Part shown: piece after piece, positions 1 to 6,111 of the stretch
Position numbering within the stretch: the first letter of the stretch is position 1
How the letters are laid out: each line of letters opens with the position of its first letter
Assembly: GCA_964483985.1 (NCBI GenBank)
Contig: CAZADS010000074.1
Coordinates: forward strand, 1 to 6,553
Reading direction: 5' to 3'
Length of the DNA: 6,553 nt
Source of the DNA: CAZADS01 sp964483985
GTDB taxonomy: Bacteria > Pseudomonadota > Alphaproteobacteria > Thalassobaculales > Thalassobaculaceae
Program-made: the position numbers and the translations under genes
Notes under the pieces: generated by a model
Told to the model about the DNA's origin: nothing
Database searches by the model: none
Seen by the model: the letters and a program-made list of their open reading frames with translations, nothing else

Positions 1-170
1 GTTTGCTCCGCAATTTCTCTTAAAGCAACAACTGGATTTTTGTCATTATCCCGGTCTAATGTTATTTGGGCTCCAGAAGAAACATCACGCGAACGCTGTG
101 CAGCGACCATGACCAAGTCAAAACGATTTGAAATTCGTAAAACACAATCCTCTACTGTTACGCGCGCCAT
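1..170 (-). CDS. rpoZ: RNA polymerase omega subunit, N-terminal part (cut by window edge)
   Basis: This is the omega subunit of DNA-directed RNA polymerase, a small protein that binds the beta-prime subunit, aids core assembly and in many bacteria takes part in the (p)ppGpp response. Reading leftward from the ATG at 170-168, 56 codons are present before the window edge. They begin MARVTVEDCVLRISNRFDLV, continue MVAAQRSRDVSSGAQ, and reach NPVVALREIAEQ. These are the conserved omega N-terminal helix and the NPVVALREIA segment, as in alphaproteobacterial RpoZ. The start is supported by AGGGTG (complement of 179-184), 8 bases upstream. folK lies 117 bases upstream on the same strand, so the two could be co-transcribed, but a good promoter candidate in that gap suggests rpoZ also has its own. 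The C-terminal part lies outside the window. Confidence 0.95.
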   Translation of the reverse strand, partial: MARVTVEDCVLRISNRFDLVMVAAQRSRDVSSGAQITLDRDNDKNPVVALREIAEQ

Positions 171-207
171 AATTCAAACACCCTATTCCAAGCTATCATA
201 ATTAACG

Positions 208-236
208 TTTATAAGACTTACTGCAAAAACCAGCAA
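208..236 (-). promoter_or_regulatory. Candidate sigma-70 type promoter of rpoZ
   Basis: Read on the minus strand, TTGCTG (231-236) and TATAAA (208-213) are separated by exactly 17 bases. The -10 matches consensus at 5 of 6 positions and the -35 at 3 of 6. Transcription would start near 200, giving a leader of about 30 bases to the rpoZ ATG at 170 with its AGGGTG ribosome binding site. This is a reading by eye; the folK-rpoZ gap is AT-rich, so chance matches are possible. Confidence 0.45.
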
Positions 237-287
237 GTTAGAAGACCATTAAATTTACAAAAAAGTTTTTAGCACTCAATAACGCTA

Positions 288-782
288 TTAGCTGACGCGT
301 TTGATTATCTGCTCCTTAGGCAACATATGGATCATTTCTTTGATTCGCATTCCATCGACTGGATGTGTCCATGAGGCACTTATTTCGTGCAGGGGCACCA
401 AAACAAAGGCTCGATCCCTTAAACGTGGGTGTGGGAGCGTCAGGCCACCTTTTATATTACTAACGCAACCCCGATAGTCCAATAGATCAAGGTCAAGTGT
501 TCGAGAGCCATTTACAACCTGTCGAACACGACCAAATTTCGCTTCTATTTTGTGAAGTGATTTCAGTAAATCGAAAGGATTTAATATAGTTTCCAAGGAA
601 ACTACCGCATTAATAAACCACGGCTGCTCCGAAGCGGGGACGGGAGAACTCCAATACCACGGGGACACCTCCAAAATATTCATCTCATAATTAGAAAATT
701 CATTAAGTGCCGCTTCGCAGGTTTCCAGCACACTTTTACAGCCCAAAGCTGGAAGGTTAGCGCCTACCCCAACATATATCAT
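288..782 (-). CDS. folK: 2-amino-4-hydroxy-6-hydroxymethyldihydropteridine pyrophosphokinase (HPPK)
   Basis: HPPK transfers pyrophosphate from ATP to 6-hydroxymethyl-7,8-dihydropterin, the cytosolic step of folate synthesis before dihydropteroate synthase. The 164-residue length is normal for a single-domain enzyme. The N-terminal strand MIYVGVGANL (1-10) is the family opening. SRTLDLDLLDY (93-103) holds the two magnesium-binding aspartates, D97 and D99, equivalent to D95 and D97 of E. coli HPPK. LPHPRLRDRAFVLVPL (116-131) is the HPPK signature region. The ATG at 782 is preceded by AGGAG (complement of 789-793) with a 6-base spacer, which settles the start. The gene diverges from the NYN gene and lies upstream of rpoZ on the same strand. 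No folP or folB partner is in view, so folate genes are not clustered here. I see no convincing GC-rich terminator after the stop. Confidence 0.95.
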   Translation of the reverse strand: MIYVGVGANLPALGCKSVLETCEAALNEFSNYEMNILEVSPWYWSSPVPASEQPWFINAVVSLETILNPFDLLKSLHKIEAKFGRVRQVVNGSRTLDLDLLDYRGCVSNIKGGLTLPHPRLRDRAFVLVPLHEISASWTHPVDGMRIKEMIHMLPKEQIIKRVS

Positions 783-904
783 CGGATTCTCCTCTGAGAA
801 GTAGTCGAGCCAAAAATAGCAGTAAAAAAAGAACAGACACAGTTAACCCACCTGAAGCTATTATTACCGATTTTAGAGATCGATAATTGATATAAGAATT
901 AGAA

Positions 905-942
905 ATTATATCTGCTCGCGAGAAAACTAAATAAGTTATAAT
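905..942. promoter_or_regulatory. Divergent folK / NYN control region with opposed -10 boxes and a palindrome
   Basis: The 201-base gap between folK and the NYN gene is strongly AT-rich. It has a perfect TATAAT on the plus strand at 937-942, about 41 bases before the NYN start, and a perfect TATAAT on the minus strand (905-910), about 120 bases before folK. Neither has a good -35 at the expected spacing. Between them sits the 8-base perfect palindrome CTCGCGAG (915-922), a GC island in AT-rich sequence. The layout suggests divergent promoters with a possible operator. In sequence this rich in A and T, TATAAT by itself is weak evidence, and the folK leader would be unusually long. Confidence 0.3.
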
Positions 943-983
943 AATAATCTCTTAATTTCTTGAATCCCGATGAGGAATAGTTA

Positions 984-1535
984 ATGCATTTTTACAATCA
1001 GGAACGAATAGCCTTATTTATTGATGGAGCAAACCTGCACGCAGCCGCCCGGTCACTGGGATTCGACATTGATTACAAACAATTATTAAATCTATTTGCC
1101 GAACATGGTCGACTTATTCGTGCGTTTTATTACACGGCGCTTCTTGAAGAACAAGATTATTCTCCAATTCGCCCGCTTATCGACTGGCTTGATTATAATG
1201 GTTACACAATGATCACTAAACCTGCAAAAGAATACACAGATGCAAGTGGTAAACGTAAGATCAAAGGCAATATGGACATTGAGCTAGCCATAGATATGCT
1301 AGAGATAGCCGAAAAATTGGATCACATCGTTTTATTTTCAGGTGACGGGGATTTTCGAAAGTTGGTTGAAACCGTTCAACGAAAAGGAGTCCGGGTGACG
1401 GTAGTTTCCACAATTAAATCACAACCTCCTATGATCGCAGACGAACTTCGACGGCAAGCCGATGTTTTTCTCGAACTAAATGAACTATCAACAATAATCA
1501 CTCGTCCGGGAGCAGATAAATCATCGCATATATGA
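984..1535 (+). CDS. NYN domain (LabA/DUF88-like) putative nuclease
   Basis: This is a 183-residue single-domain protein of the NYN family, PIN-like folds that usually act as metal-dependent RNases; LabA of cyanobacteria is a namesake. The acidic residues expected for metal binding are visible: D14 in LFIDGANLH (11-19), D98 in GNMDIELAIDML, and D121 and D123 in LFSGDGDF. KGVRVTVVS and DELRRQADVFLEL in the C-terminal third match the usual end of this subfamily. The cleft is therefore probably active, but no substrate can be read from the sequence. The protein is cytosolic, with no signal peptide or membrane segment. The ATG at 984 has GAGGAA (972-977) 6 bases upstream. It diverges from folK, and the uracil-DNA glycosylase follows in the same direction after 204 bases, so co-transcription is possible but not compelling. 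RNase activity is inferred from the family. Confidence 0.88.
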   Translation: MHFYNQERIALFIDGANLHAAARSLGFDIDYKQLLNLFAEHGRLIRAFYYTALLEEQDYSPIRPLIDWLDYNGYTMITKPAKEYTDASGKRKIKGNMDIELAIDMLEIAEKLDHIVLFSGDGDFRKLVETVQRKGVRVTVVSTIKSQPPMIADELRRQADVFLELNELSTIITRPGADKSSHI

Positions 1536-1549
1536 GAAAACTTGTTTTC
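1536..1549. repeat. Near-perfect inverted repeat immediately after the NYN stop codon
   Basis: GAAAACTTGTTTTC begins on the base after the NYN gene's TGA. Its 6-base arms (GAAAAC and GTTTTC) are perfect complements around a TT centre. A 2-base loop is too tight for all six pairs, and the stem is AT-rich with no following T run, so it is a poor intrinsic terminator. It could slow an RNase at the messenger 3' end, bind a protein as DNA, or be chance. Confidence 0.3.
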
Positions 1550-1647
1550 AAATACTAACGTAGATCTCCACGACCGTTTAGATTAGCAACACAAAAACCA
1601 ATTGAACGTATTAGAAAGAACATTCAATGAAGTTTCTGCAAAGGGGT

Positions 1648-1675
1648 TTGACAGCGGGAAGGTGGAATTTAACGA
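1648..1675 (+). promoter_or_regulatory. Possible promoter of the uracil-DNA glycosylase gene
   Basis: A perfect -35 hexamer, TTGACA, lies at 1648-1653 in the 204-base gap before the glycosylase gene. The best -10 at 16 bases is TAACGA (1670-1675), a weak match. Alphaproteobacterial promoters often tolerate poor -10 boxes, so this is plausible but unproven. Transcription would start about 60 bases before the TTG start. The rest of the gap (1550-1739) holds no recognisable RNA gene or strong hairpin. It does hold short open stretches, including a 23-codon ATG frame at 1627-1698, none with a convincing ribosome binding site. Confidence 0.25.
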
Positions 1676-1739
1676 GACTAAATCGAAATCAAATGTAAAC
1701 AAACTTAACTCACCTTATTGTAAATAGTGCAAAGTTAGA

Positions 1740-2396
1740 TTGGTAACAAATTTGGATTTTCCTATATATCGAAATCCTACAAAGGATTGTGCGTTGTGCC
1801 CACGGTTAAAAGGTTTTCGAACAGAAAATAAGATAAAAAATCCTGATTGGTACAATGCTCCAGTACCATCTTTTGGTGAACGATCCAGCCGACTTTTAAT
1901 AGTCGGTCTAGCACCAGGATTACGAGGAGCTAACCGAACGGCCCGTCCTTTTACAGGTGATTGGGCCGGCGATTTACTTTTCAAAACACTATACAAATTT
2001 GATCTGAGCAATGGCATGTACCAAGCGCACGATGCGGACGGATTGCGTCTAGTAGATTGTCGAATCACGAATGCTGTAAGATGCGTTCCTCCAAAAAACA
2101 AACCCGTCGCATCTGAGATTCGGCAATGTGGAATTTTCCTAAAATCCGAAATAGGGGCAATGCAAAATCTCCAAGTCCTTTTGGCTTTAGGATCAATAGC
2201 GCATGGTGCCATTTTAGCTGCGCTGGGTCTTAGCAAGACTAAATTCAAATTTGGTCATGGATATGAACATAAAGTCGCGGAAAAGCTCTATCTGATAGAT
2301 TCTTATCACTGCTCGCGCTACAACACTAATACTGGACGCCTTACCCCAGCTATGTTCGATGAAGTTTTTGAACAGACAATAAAGGTCCTGAAATAA
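1740..2396 (+). CDS. Family 5 (UdgB-type) uracil-DNA glycosylase with Fe-S cluster
   Basis: This 218-residue enzyme should remove uracil and possibly other deaminated bases from DNA to start base excision repair. The first motif is GLAPGLRGANRTARPFTGD (56-74). An alanine (A58) stands where family 4 enzymes have an acidic residue, as is typical of family 5, and D74 is the candidate catalytic acid. The second motif is SYHCSRYNTNTGRLT (188-202). Four cysteines, C17, C20, C115 and C130, are spaced as expected for a [4Fe-4S] cluster. A68 replaces the more usual glycine of NRTGRPFTGD. The start is TTG at 1740: an in-frame TAG lies at 1725-1727, no ATG or GTG fits between, and the N-terminus then matches family length. 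No Shine-Dalgarno sequence is visible, so TTG at 1752 is an alternative. Stops are doubled (TAA TAG), and smpB converges 17 bases away. Confidence 0.9.
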   Translation: MVTNLDFPIYRNPTKDCALCPRLKGFRTENKIKNPDWYNAPVPSFGERSSRLLIVGLAPGLRGANRTARPFTGDWAGDLLFKTLYKFDLSNGMYQAHDADGLRLVDCRITNAVRCVPPKNKPVASEIRQCGIFLKSEIGAMQNLQVLLALGSIAHGAILAALGLSKTKFKFGHGYEHKVAEKLYLIDSYHCSRYNTNTGRLTPAMFDEVFEQTIKVLK

Positions 2397-2413
2397 TAGG
2401 TGGTTAAAGTCAG

Positions 2414-2881
2414 CTAGCCTTTATCTCTCAAAACTCTTGCTTTTTCTCTTTGCCAATCCCTTTTTTTAGCTTCCTGCCTCTTATCCACTTTACGTTTGCC
2501 ACGTGCAATTCCGATTTCTAATTTTGCTATTCCCCTATGATTAAAATAAAGTTTTAACGGGACTAGAGTACAGCCGTCCCGTCTTACCAAGCCCAACAAT
2601 CTATCACGCTCACGCAAATGCACTAATAAGTGACGGGGCCTTTTAGGATCATGATTAAAACGATTAGCCGCTGCATATTCAGGAATATGTGCATTAAATA
2701 ACGTCAGGGCACCTGTTAACTCCCCAGCGTAGGACTCATTGATACTCGCCTTCCCCTCGCGTAGGCTTTTTACTTCCGTGCCCAAAAGAATAATTCCGGC
2801 TTCAAGTGTGTCTTCAATAAAATAATCGAAACGAGCCCGACGATTTTGAGCAATCGCACGAGCCCCTTGCGATACCATCAT
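2414..2881 (-). CDS. smpB: SsrA-binding protein SmpB
   Basis: SmpB binds tmRNA and delivers it to stalled ribosomes, so that trans-translation can release them and tag the unfinished peptide for proteolysis. The 155-residue length is normal. Family signatures in order are NRRARFDYFIEDTLEAGI, LLGTEVKSLREGKASI, a HDPKRPRHLLVH segment, and a basic tail KRKVDKRQEAKKRDW followed by QREKARVLRDKG, which enters the ribosomal decoding region. Two adjacent ATG codons open the gene. The first (2881) is preferred because AGGG (complement of 2888-2891) lies 6 bases upstream. dapA ends only 33 bases upstream on the same strand, with no promoter or terminator seen between, so the two are probably one transcript. 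No ssrA gene is in the window. The 17-base convergent gap to the glycosylase contains no clear terminator. Confidence 0.97.
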   Translation of the reverse strand: MMVSQGARAIAQNRRARFDYFIEDTLEAGIILLGTEVKSLREGKASINESYAGELTGALTLFNAHIPEYAAANRFNHDPKRPRHLLVHLRERDRLLGLVRRDGCTLVPLKLYFNHRGIAKLEIGIARGKRKVDKRQEAKKRDWQREKARVLRDKG

Positions 2882-2914
2882 ACCATTCCCTATCTTAAGA
2901 TTTGGAATTCGGAT

Positions 2915-3814
2915 TTAATTTATTAGGCCAGCGTGACGCATTGCGAATTCAACTTTCTGCTTGCTCGAATCAGCTATCTCACAAATTGGCAACCTGGCTG
3001 CAGGTTCGCAGAGTCCCAGAAGATGGGCCGCATATTTCACTGGTCCTGGACTTGTTTCACAGAATAAAGCGTCATGCAATGGCAACAGACGATCGTTTAT
3101 TTCTCTCACCTTGTCTAAATCGCCAACACCCCATGCCTCATGTAATCTAGATAGCGGACCTGGAGCCACATTGCATGTAACCGAAATGCACCCGTGCCCG
3201 CCCTGTGATAAATAAGGCACAATAGTGGCGTCCTCTCCAGAAAGTTGGCAAAAGTCGGGTCCTATCTCCAGTCGCGTCGCTAGGGGACGAACGAGATCCT
3301 GTGTCGCATCTTTTACGCCAATGATATTGGCATGATCTGACAACCTTTTCATAGTGGCAACTGACATATCGATTACGCTACGTGGCGGAATATTATAAAT
3401 TATTATAGGTAAATCCACCGCTTCTGCAATTGCTGTAAAGTGGCGATATAAACCTTCCTGCGTGGGTTTATTGTAATAAGGGGTGACGTGTAATGCAGCA
3501 TCTGCGCCCGCAGATTTTGCATGCTGCGTGAATTCAATAGCCTCTGCAGTAGAATTTGAACCAGCACCAGCGATAACAGGTACACGCCCATTGGCCTCGT
3601 CTACGCAGAGTTCGACAACGCGATTATGCTCATCGTGGCTTAATGTTGGGGATTCACCGGTTGTGCCCACTGGAATTAAACCATTTGTTCCTTCCTCTAT
3701 TTGCCAGCTTACCAATTTTCTGAAAGCCGTTTCATCGACGACCCCATCTTTAAATGGTGTTATAAGGGCGACGAGGGACCCTTTAAATTGTGGATTGCCT
3801 GGGTTATAGGTCAT
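2915..3814 (-). CDS. dapA: 4-hydroxy-tetrahydrodipicolinate synthase
   Basis: DapA condenses pyruvate with aspartate semialdehyde, the first committed step to diaminopimelate and lysine, in the cytosol. The 299-residue TIM barrel keeps every key residue. K168 in IGVKDAT forms the Schiff base with pyruvate. Y140 in IIYNIPPRS and T52 in PVGTTGESPTL belong to the proton relay with Y114 of YYNKPTQEG, and R145 binds the second substrate. All sit seven positions later than in E. coli DapA (K161, Y133, T45, Y107, R138), because of a slightly longer N-terminus. The ATG at 3814 has a strong AGGGAAGG site (complement of 3821-3828) 6 bases upstream. smpB follows 33 bases downstream in the same direction, and slt diverges upstream. 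Because the catalytic set and GTTGES are intact, DapA is preferred over other DHDPS-family aldolases. Confidence 0.96.
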   Translation of the reverse strand: MTYNPGNPQFKGSLVALITPFKDGVVDETAFRKLVSWQIEEGTNGLIPVGTTGESPTLSHDEHNRVVELCVDEANGRVPVIAGAGSNSTAEAIEFTQHAKSAGADAALHVTPYYNKPTQEGLYRHFTAIAEAVDLPIIIYNIPPRSVIDMSVATMKRLSDHANIIGVKDATQDLVRPLATRLEIGPDFCQLSGEDATIVPYLSQGGHGCISVTCNVAPGPLSRLHEAWGVGDLDKVREINDRLLPLHDALFCETSPGPVKYAAHLLGLCEPAARLPICEIADSSKQKVEFAMRHAGLIN

Positions 3815-3856
3815 ATTGCACCTTCCCTAATTGATGACTTCAATACCTGTCAGCTC

Positions 3857-3885
3857 ACAATACGTCGAGCTTGACCGTGCGGCAA
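3857..3885 (-). promoter_or_regulatory. Candidate promoter for dapA-smpB
   Basis: On the minus strand, TTGCCG (3880-3885) and TATTGT (3857-3862) are spaced by exactly 17 bases, with 3 of 6 and 4 of 6 matches to consensus. Transcription would begin near 3850, leaving a leader of about 36 bases that contains the strong dapA ribosome binding site. Its -35 lies in one arm of an imperfect dyad at 3870-3886. Confidence 0.35.
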
Positions 3886-3899
3886 GAGCCTGGCTTATT
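3871..3899 (+). promoter_or_regulatory. Candidate promoter for slt, overlapping that of dapA
   Basis: TTGACC (3871-3876, 5 of 6 matches) is followed after 17 bases by CTTATT (3894-3899, 3 of 6 matches). The start point would fall near 3906, about 50 bases before the slt TTG codon. The -35 boxes of this and the dapA candidate are only 3 bases apart on opposite strands, so two polymerases could not sit here together. The -10 is poor, so confidence is low. Confidence 0.22.
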
Positions 3900-3946
3900 T
3901 CCAATTTGGGCCATAGCTGCATTTAAAGTTTAGTCACTCCGTATAT

Positions 3947-3950
3947 GGAG
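3947..3950 (+). promoter_or_regulatory. Ribosome binding site that fixes the slt TTG start
   Basis: GGAG at 3947-3950 is 6 bases before TTG at 3957. The codon just before this TTG is TAA (3954-3956), in the same reading frame, so translation cannot begin further upstream. No in-frame ATG occurs before the signal peptide would be lost. Together these settle TTG 3957 as the start. Confidence 0.6.
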
Positions 3951-3956
3951 CTTTAA

Positions 3957-6110
3957 TTGAGAGAAATTTTAATTAATAGTTCAGTCAACCGATATCGAAA
4001 ACTACGACTTAGTAACGCATATTTGACGCTTTTTATATTGCTAGCCTGTTTTCCGATCGTTTCGCCACAAGCTTCTGAATATCCTCCCATTCCGAAGCCT
4101 CGTCCTTTGGATATTTTTTTTGATTCCACAATTCCAGCCAGCACAAAAGCATTAAAACTTAGTGTCCGAAGTCAAAGGAGTTACAAAAAGGCGCTGTTCT
4201 TTGCTGAACACGGCAACTGGGCCAAATTACGTCAAATTCAGAGAGTGCCCACCAATCAAGCACTAGAGAAAGTCATAACTTGGTTATCATTACGTCACCC
4301 AAGATCCAAAGCGGACTTTAAAACTCTCGCAAAATTTTTAGATGGTAATCTACTTTGGCCCGACCGCGCTCTAATGAAACGACGCGCAGAGCTATTGCTA
4401 AATAACAAGGTGCCATTAACGACGCGTCTAGATTGGTTGGGGAAACATCCAGCTAGAAGCACAGTCGGCCGGCTAAAACATATAAATGCTTTAGTGCAAG
4501 CAAATCGAACGGAGCAATTGGGAGACGTCGTTAGAAACACTTGGCAAAAATCAAGCTTCACTTATAAAGAACAACGCAAGTTTTATCAAAAGTACAAATC
4601 ATTTTTAAGTGATAAAGCACATTGGCAAAGATTGGATCGTTTATTATGGCTAGGTTGGACAAACTCTGCACGCAATATGCTCCACCTTGTTAGTCCTGGG
4701 CATAGATTTTTAGCAGATGCAAGAATTAAACTTCGCAACATGTCAGGAGGTGTCGATAACGCTATTAAAAGGGTGCCAAAGGAATTTCGAAACAATAGTG
4801 GCCTAATCTACGAAAGACTCCGTTGGAGACATAGAAAAGGATTTATTGATAAAGCCCAAGAGTTTCTTTGGGATGCACCTAATAATCAAGATTTTCCGGC
4901 ACTTTGGTGGCCGGAACGGTCACGGCAAATCCAACATGCACTAAGCAATAGAGCGTTTTTAGATTCCTACCTTTTAGCCGCTTCCCATATCCAAAGAGAA
5001 GGACGTTCTTTTGCTGACGCCCATTGGTATGCAGGTTGGATAGCTTTGCAATTTAATAATCGGGCTTATGAGGCTATAGGTTATTTTTCTGAACTATACC
5101 AAAGAGTTAACACTCCCGTCAGCAAGGCTCGTGCCGCATACTGGGCGGGGCGCTCATTAGAGCAAAGCAACAACCCTTGCGAGGCGGCTGAATGGTATAA
5201 ATTAGCTGCTCAACACCAAACGGTTTTCTACGGACAACTAGCAACAAAGAAAATAAAATTGGACCCAGTAAAGTCTGAATTGGAATCAATTGGAAAATCA
5301 AATGCACCAATGCGCACCAATTTCAAAGAGTTGATAAATGTCGTATTACAACTAAAAATTATGAACAAAGAAAAACTGGTTCGAAAGTTCCTTCGTACTC
5401 TTGCTAAAAATGTGTCTTCTGGATTAGAAGCTAATAGAGTTTCATCATTATCCACCAATCTTGGTCACCTCGATCTCGCTGTATACGCCTCCCGAAAAGC
5501 AGCTCAAAAGGGAATTATTTTATTGAATAACGGGTATCCAATAATTCCCATCCCTAAAATCGGTGCGCTTGAAAAAGCTTTAGTGCTCGCTGTGATCAGA
5601 CAGGAAAGTAATTTTAGGACGAAAGCACAAAGTCCATCTGGCGCACTTGGTTTGATGCAACTGATGCCAAGAACGGCAAGAAATATTTCTAAAACATTGA
5701 ATTTAGGATACACAAAGTCCCGGCTGATACGAGATCCTGAATTTAATTTGCTGCTCGGAACGGCTTACTTAAAAGAGCAATTAAACCTTTTCAAAGGCAG
5801 TTATCTGCTTGCTATCGTAGCATACAACGCTGGCCCTAAAAGAGTTAAGCGTTGGCTGAAACTCCATGGGGACCCGAGAGATAAAGGAACCGATATTATT
5901 GACTGGATCGAACGAATTCCTTTCAGTGAAACACGTAATTACGCCCAAAGAGTATTGGAGAACCTGTATGTTTACCGAAAAAAATTAGGGATCAAACAAG
6001 CTAATAGACTGTTAAATTGGCAACCTTCCCGTACGGTCGTTCCTAATAATACGATCGATGCGTCAGACTCGGCGTCTAGTGCCTGCGCCGCGCTAGATAC
6101 AGCGTATTAA
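3957..6110 (+). CDS. slt: Soluble lytic murein transglycosylase, exported (Slt70-like, GH23)
   Basis: This 717-residue periplasmic enzyme should cleave the MurNAc-GlcNAc bond of peptidoglycan with formation of a 1,6-anhydro end, in wall turnover and remodelling. A basic N-region (R12, R14, K15, R17) precedes a hydrophobic stretch of about residues 21-35, a signal peptide. Cleavage may fall near A39, or LLAC (28-31) may serve as a loose lipobox. Residues from about 50 to 520 are helical, as in the U-shaped Slt70 superhelix. The C-terminal SLT domain carries the catalytic glutamate E550 in IRQESNF, GALGLMQLMP (562-571) and AYNAGP (622-627). After about residue 680 a poorly conserved Ser/Ala-rich tail follows. 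The start is TTG with GGAG upstream. The gene diverges from dapA, whose pathway supplies the wall's diaminopimelate, and ends one base from the thiolase stop codon. Confidence 0.93.
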   Translation: MREILINSSVNRYRKLRLSNAYLTLFILLACFPIVSPQASEYPPIPKPRPLDIFFDSTIPASTKALKLSVRSQRSYKKALFFAEHGNWAKLRQIQRVPTNQALEKVITWLSLRHPRSKADFKTLAKFLDGNLLWPDRALMKRRAELLLNNKVPLTTRLDWLGKHPARSTVGRLKHINALVQANRTEQLGDVVRNTWQKSSFTYKEQRKFYQKYKSFLSDKAHWQRLDRLLWLGWTNSARNMLHLVSPGHRFLADARIKLRNMSGGVDNAIKRVPKEFRNNSGLIYERLRWRHRKGFIDKAQEFLWDAPNNQDFPALWWPERSRQIQHALSNRAFLDSYLLAASHIQREGRSFADAHWYAGWIALQFNNRAYEAIGYFSELYQRVNTPVSKARAAYWAGRSLEQSNNPCEAAEWYKLAAQHQTVFYGQLATKKIKLDPVKSELESIGKSNAPMRTNFKELINVVLQLKIMNKEKLVRKFLRTLAKNVSSGLEANRVSSLSTNLGHLDLAVYASRKAAQKGIILLNNGYPIIPIPKIGALEKALVLAVIRQESNFRTKAQSPSGALGLMQLMPRTARNISKTLNLGYTKSRLIRDPEFNLLLGTAYLKEQLNLFKGSYLLAIVAYNAGPKRVKRWLKLHGDPRDKGTDIIDWIERIPFSETRNYAQRVLENLYVYRKKLGIKQANRLLNWQPSRTVVPNNTIDASDSASSACAALDTAY

Positions 6111-6111
6111 T

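Noticed and set aside
243..290. Possible terminator after folK: a TAGC/GCTA stem followed by an A run and a T run on the minus strand
   Set aside because: The stem is only 4 to 5 pairs and is separated from the T run by AAAAAC, so it does not have intrinsic terminator form.
1627..1698. A 23-codon ATG open frame (MKFLQRGLTAGRWNLTRLNR...) before the glycosylase
   Set aside because: There is no convincing ribosome binding site, no recognisable similarity, and its length is expected by chance.
1715..2248. A 177-codon open frame on the minus strand
   Set aside because: It lies antisense across the glycosylase gene, whose family motifs and four cysteines are clear. The antisense translation is rich in R, S and P and resembles no family I know.
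2902..3809. Several plus-strand open frames and one other minus-strand frame inside dapA
   Set aside because: dapA is intact with all catalytic residues. These frames are shadows with no ribosome binding sites or recognisable domains.
3953..5713. Minus-strand open frames of 62 to 88 codons inside slt
   Set aside because: They are antisense to an intact 717-residue transglycosylase and show no family motifs.
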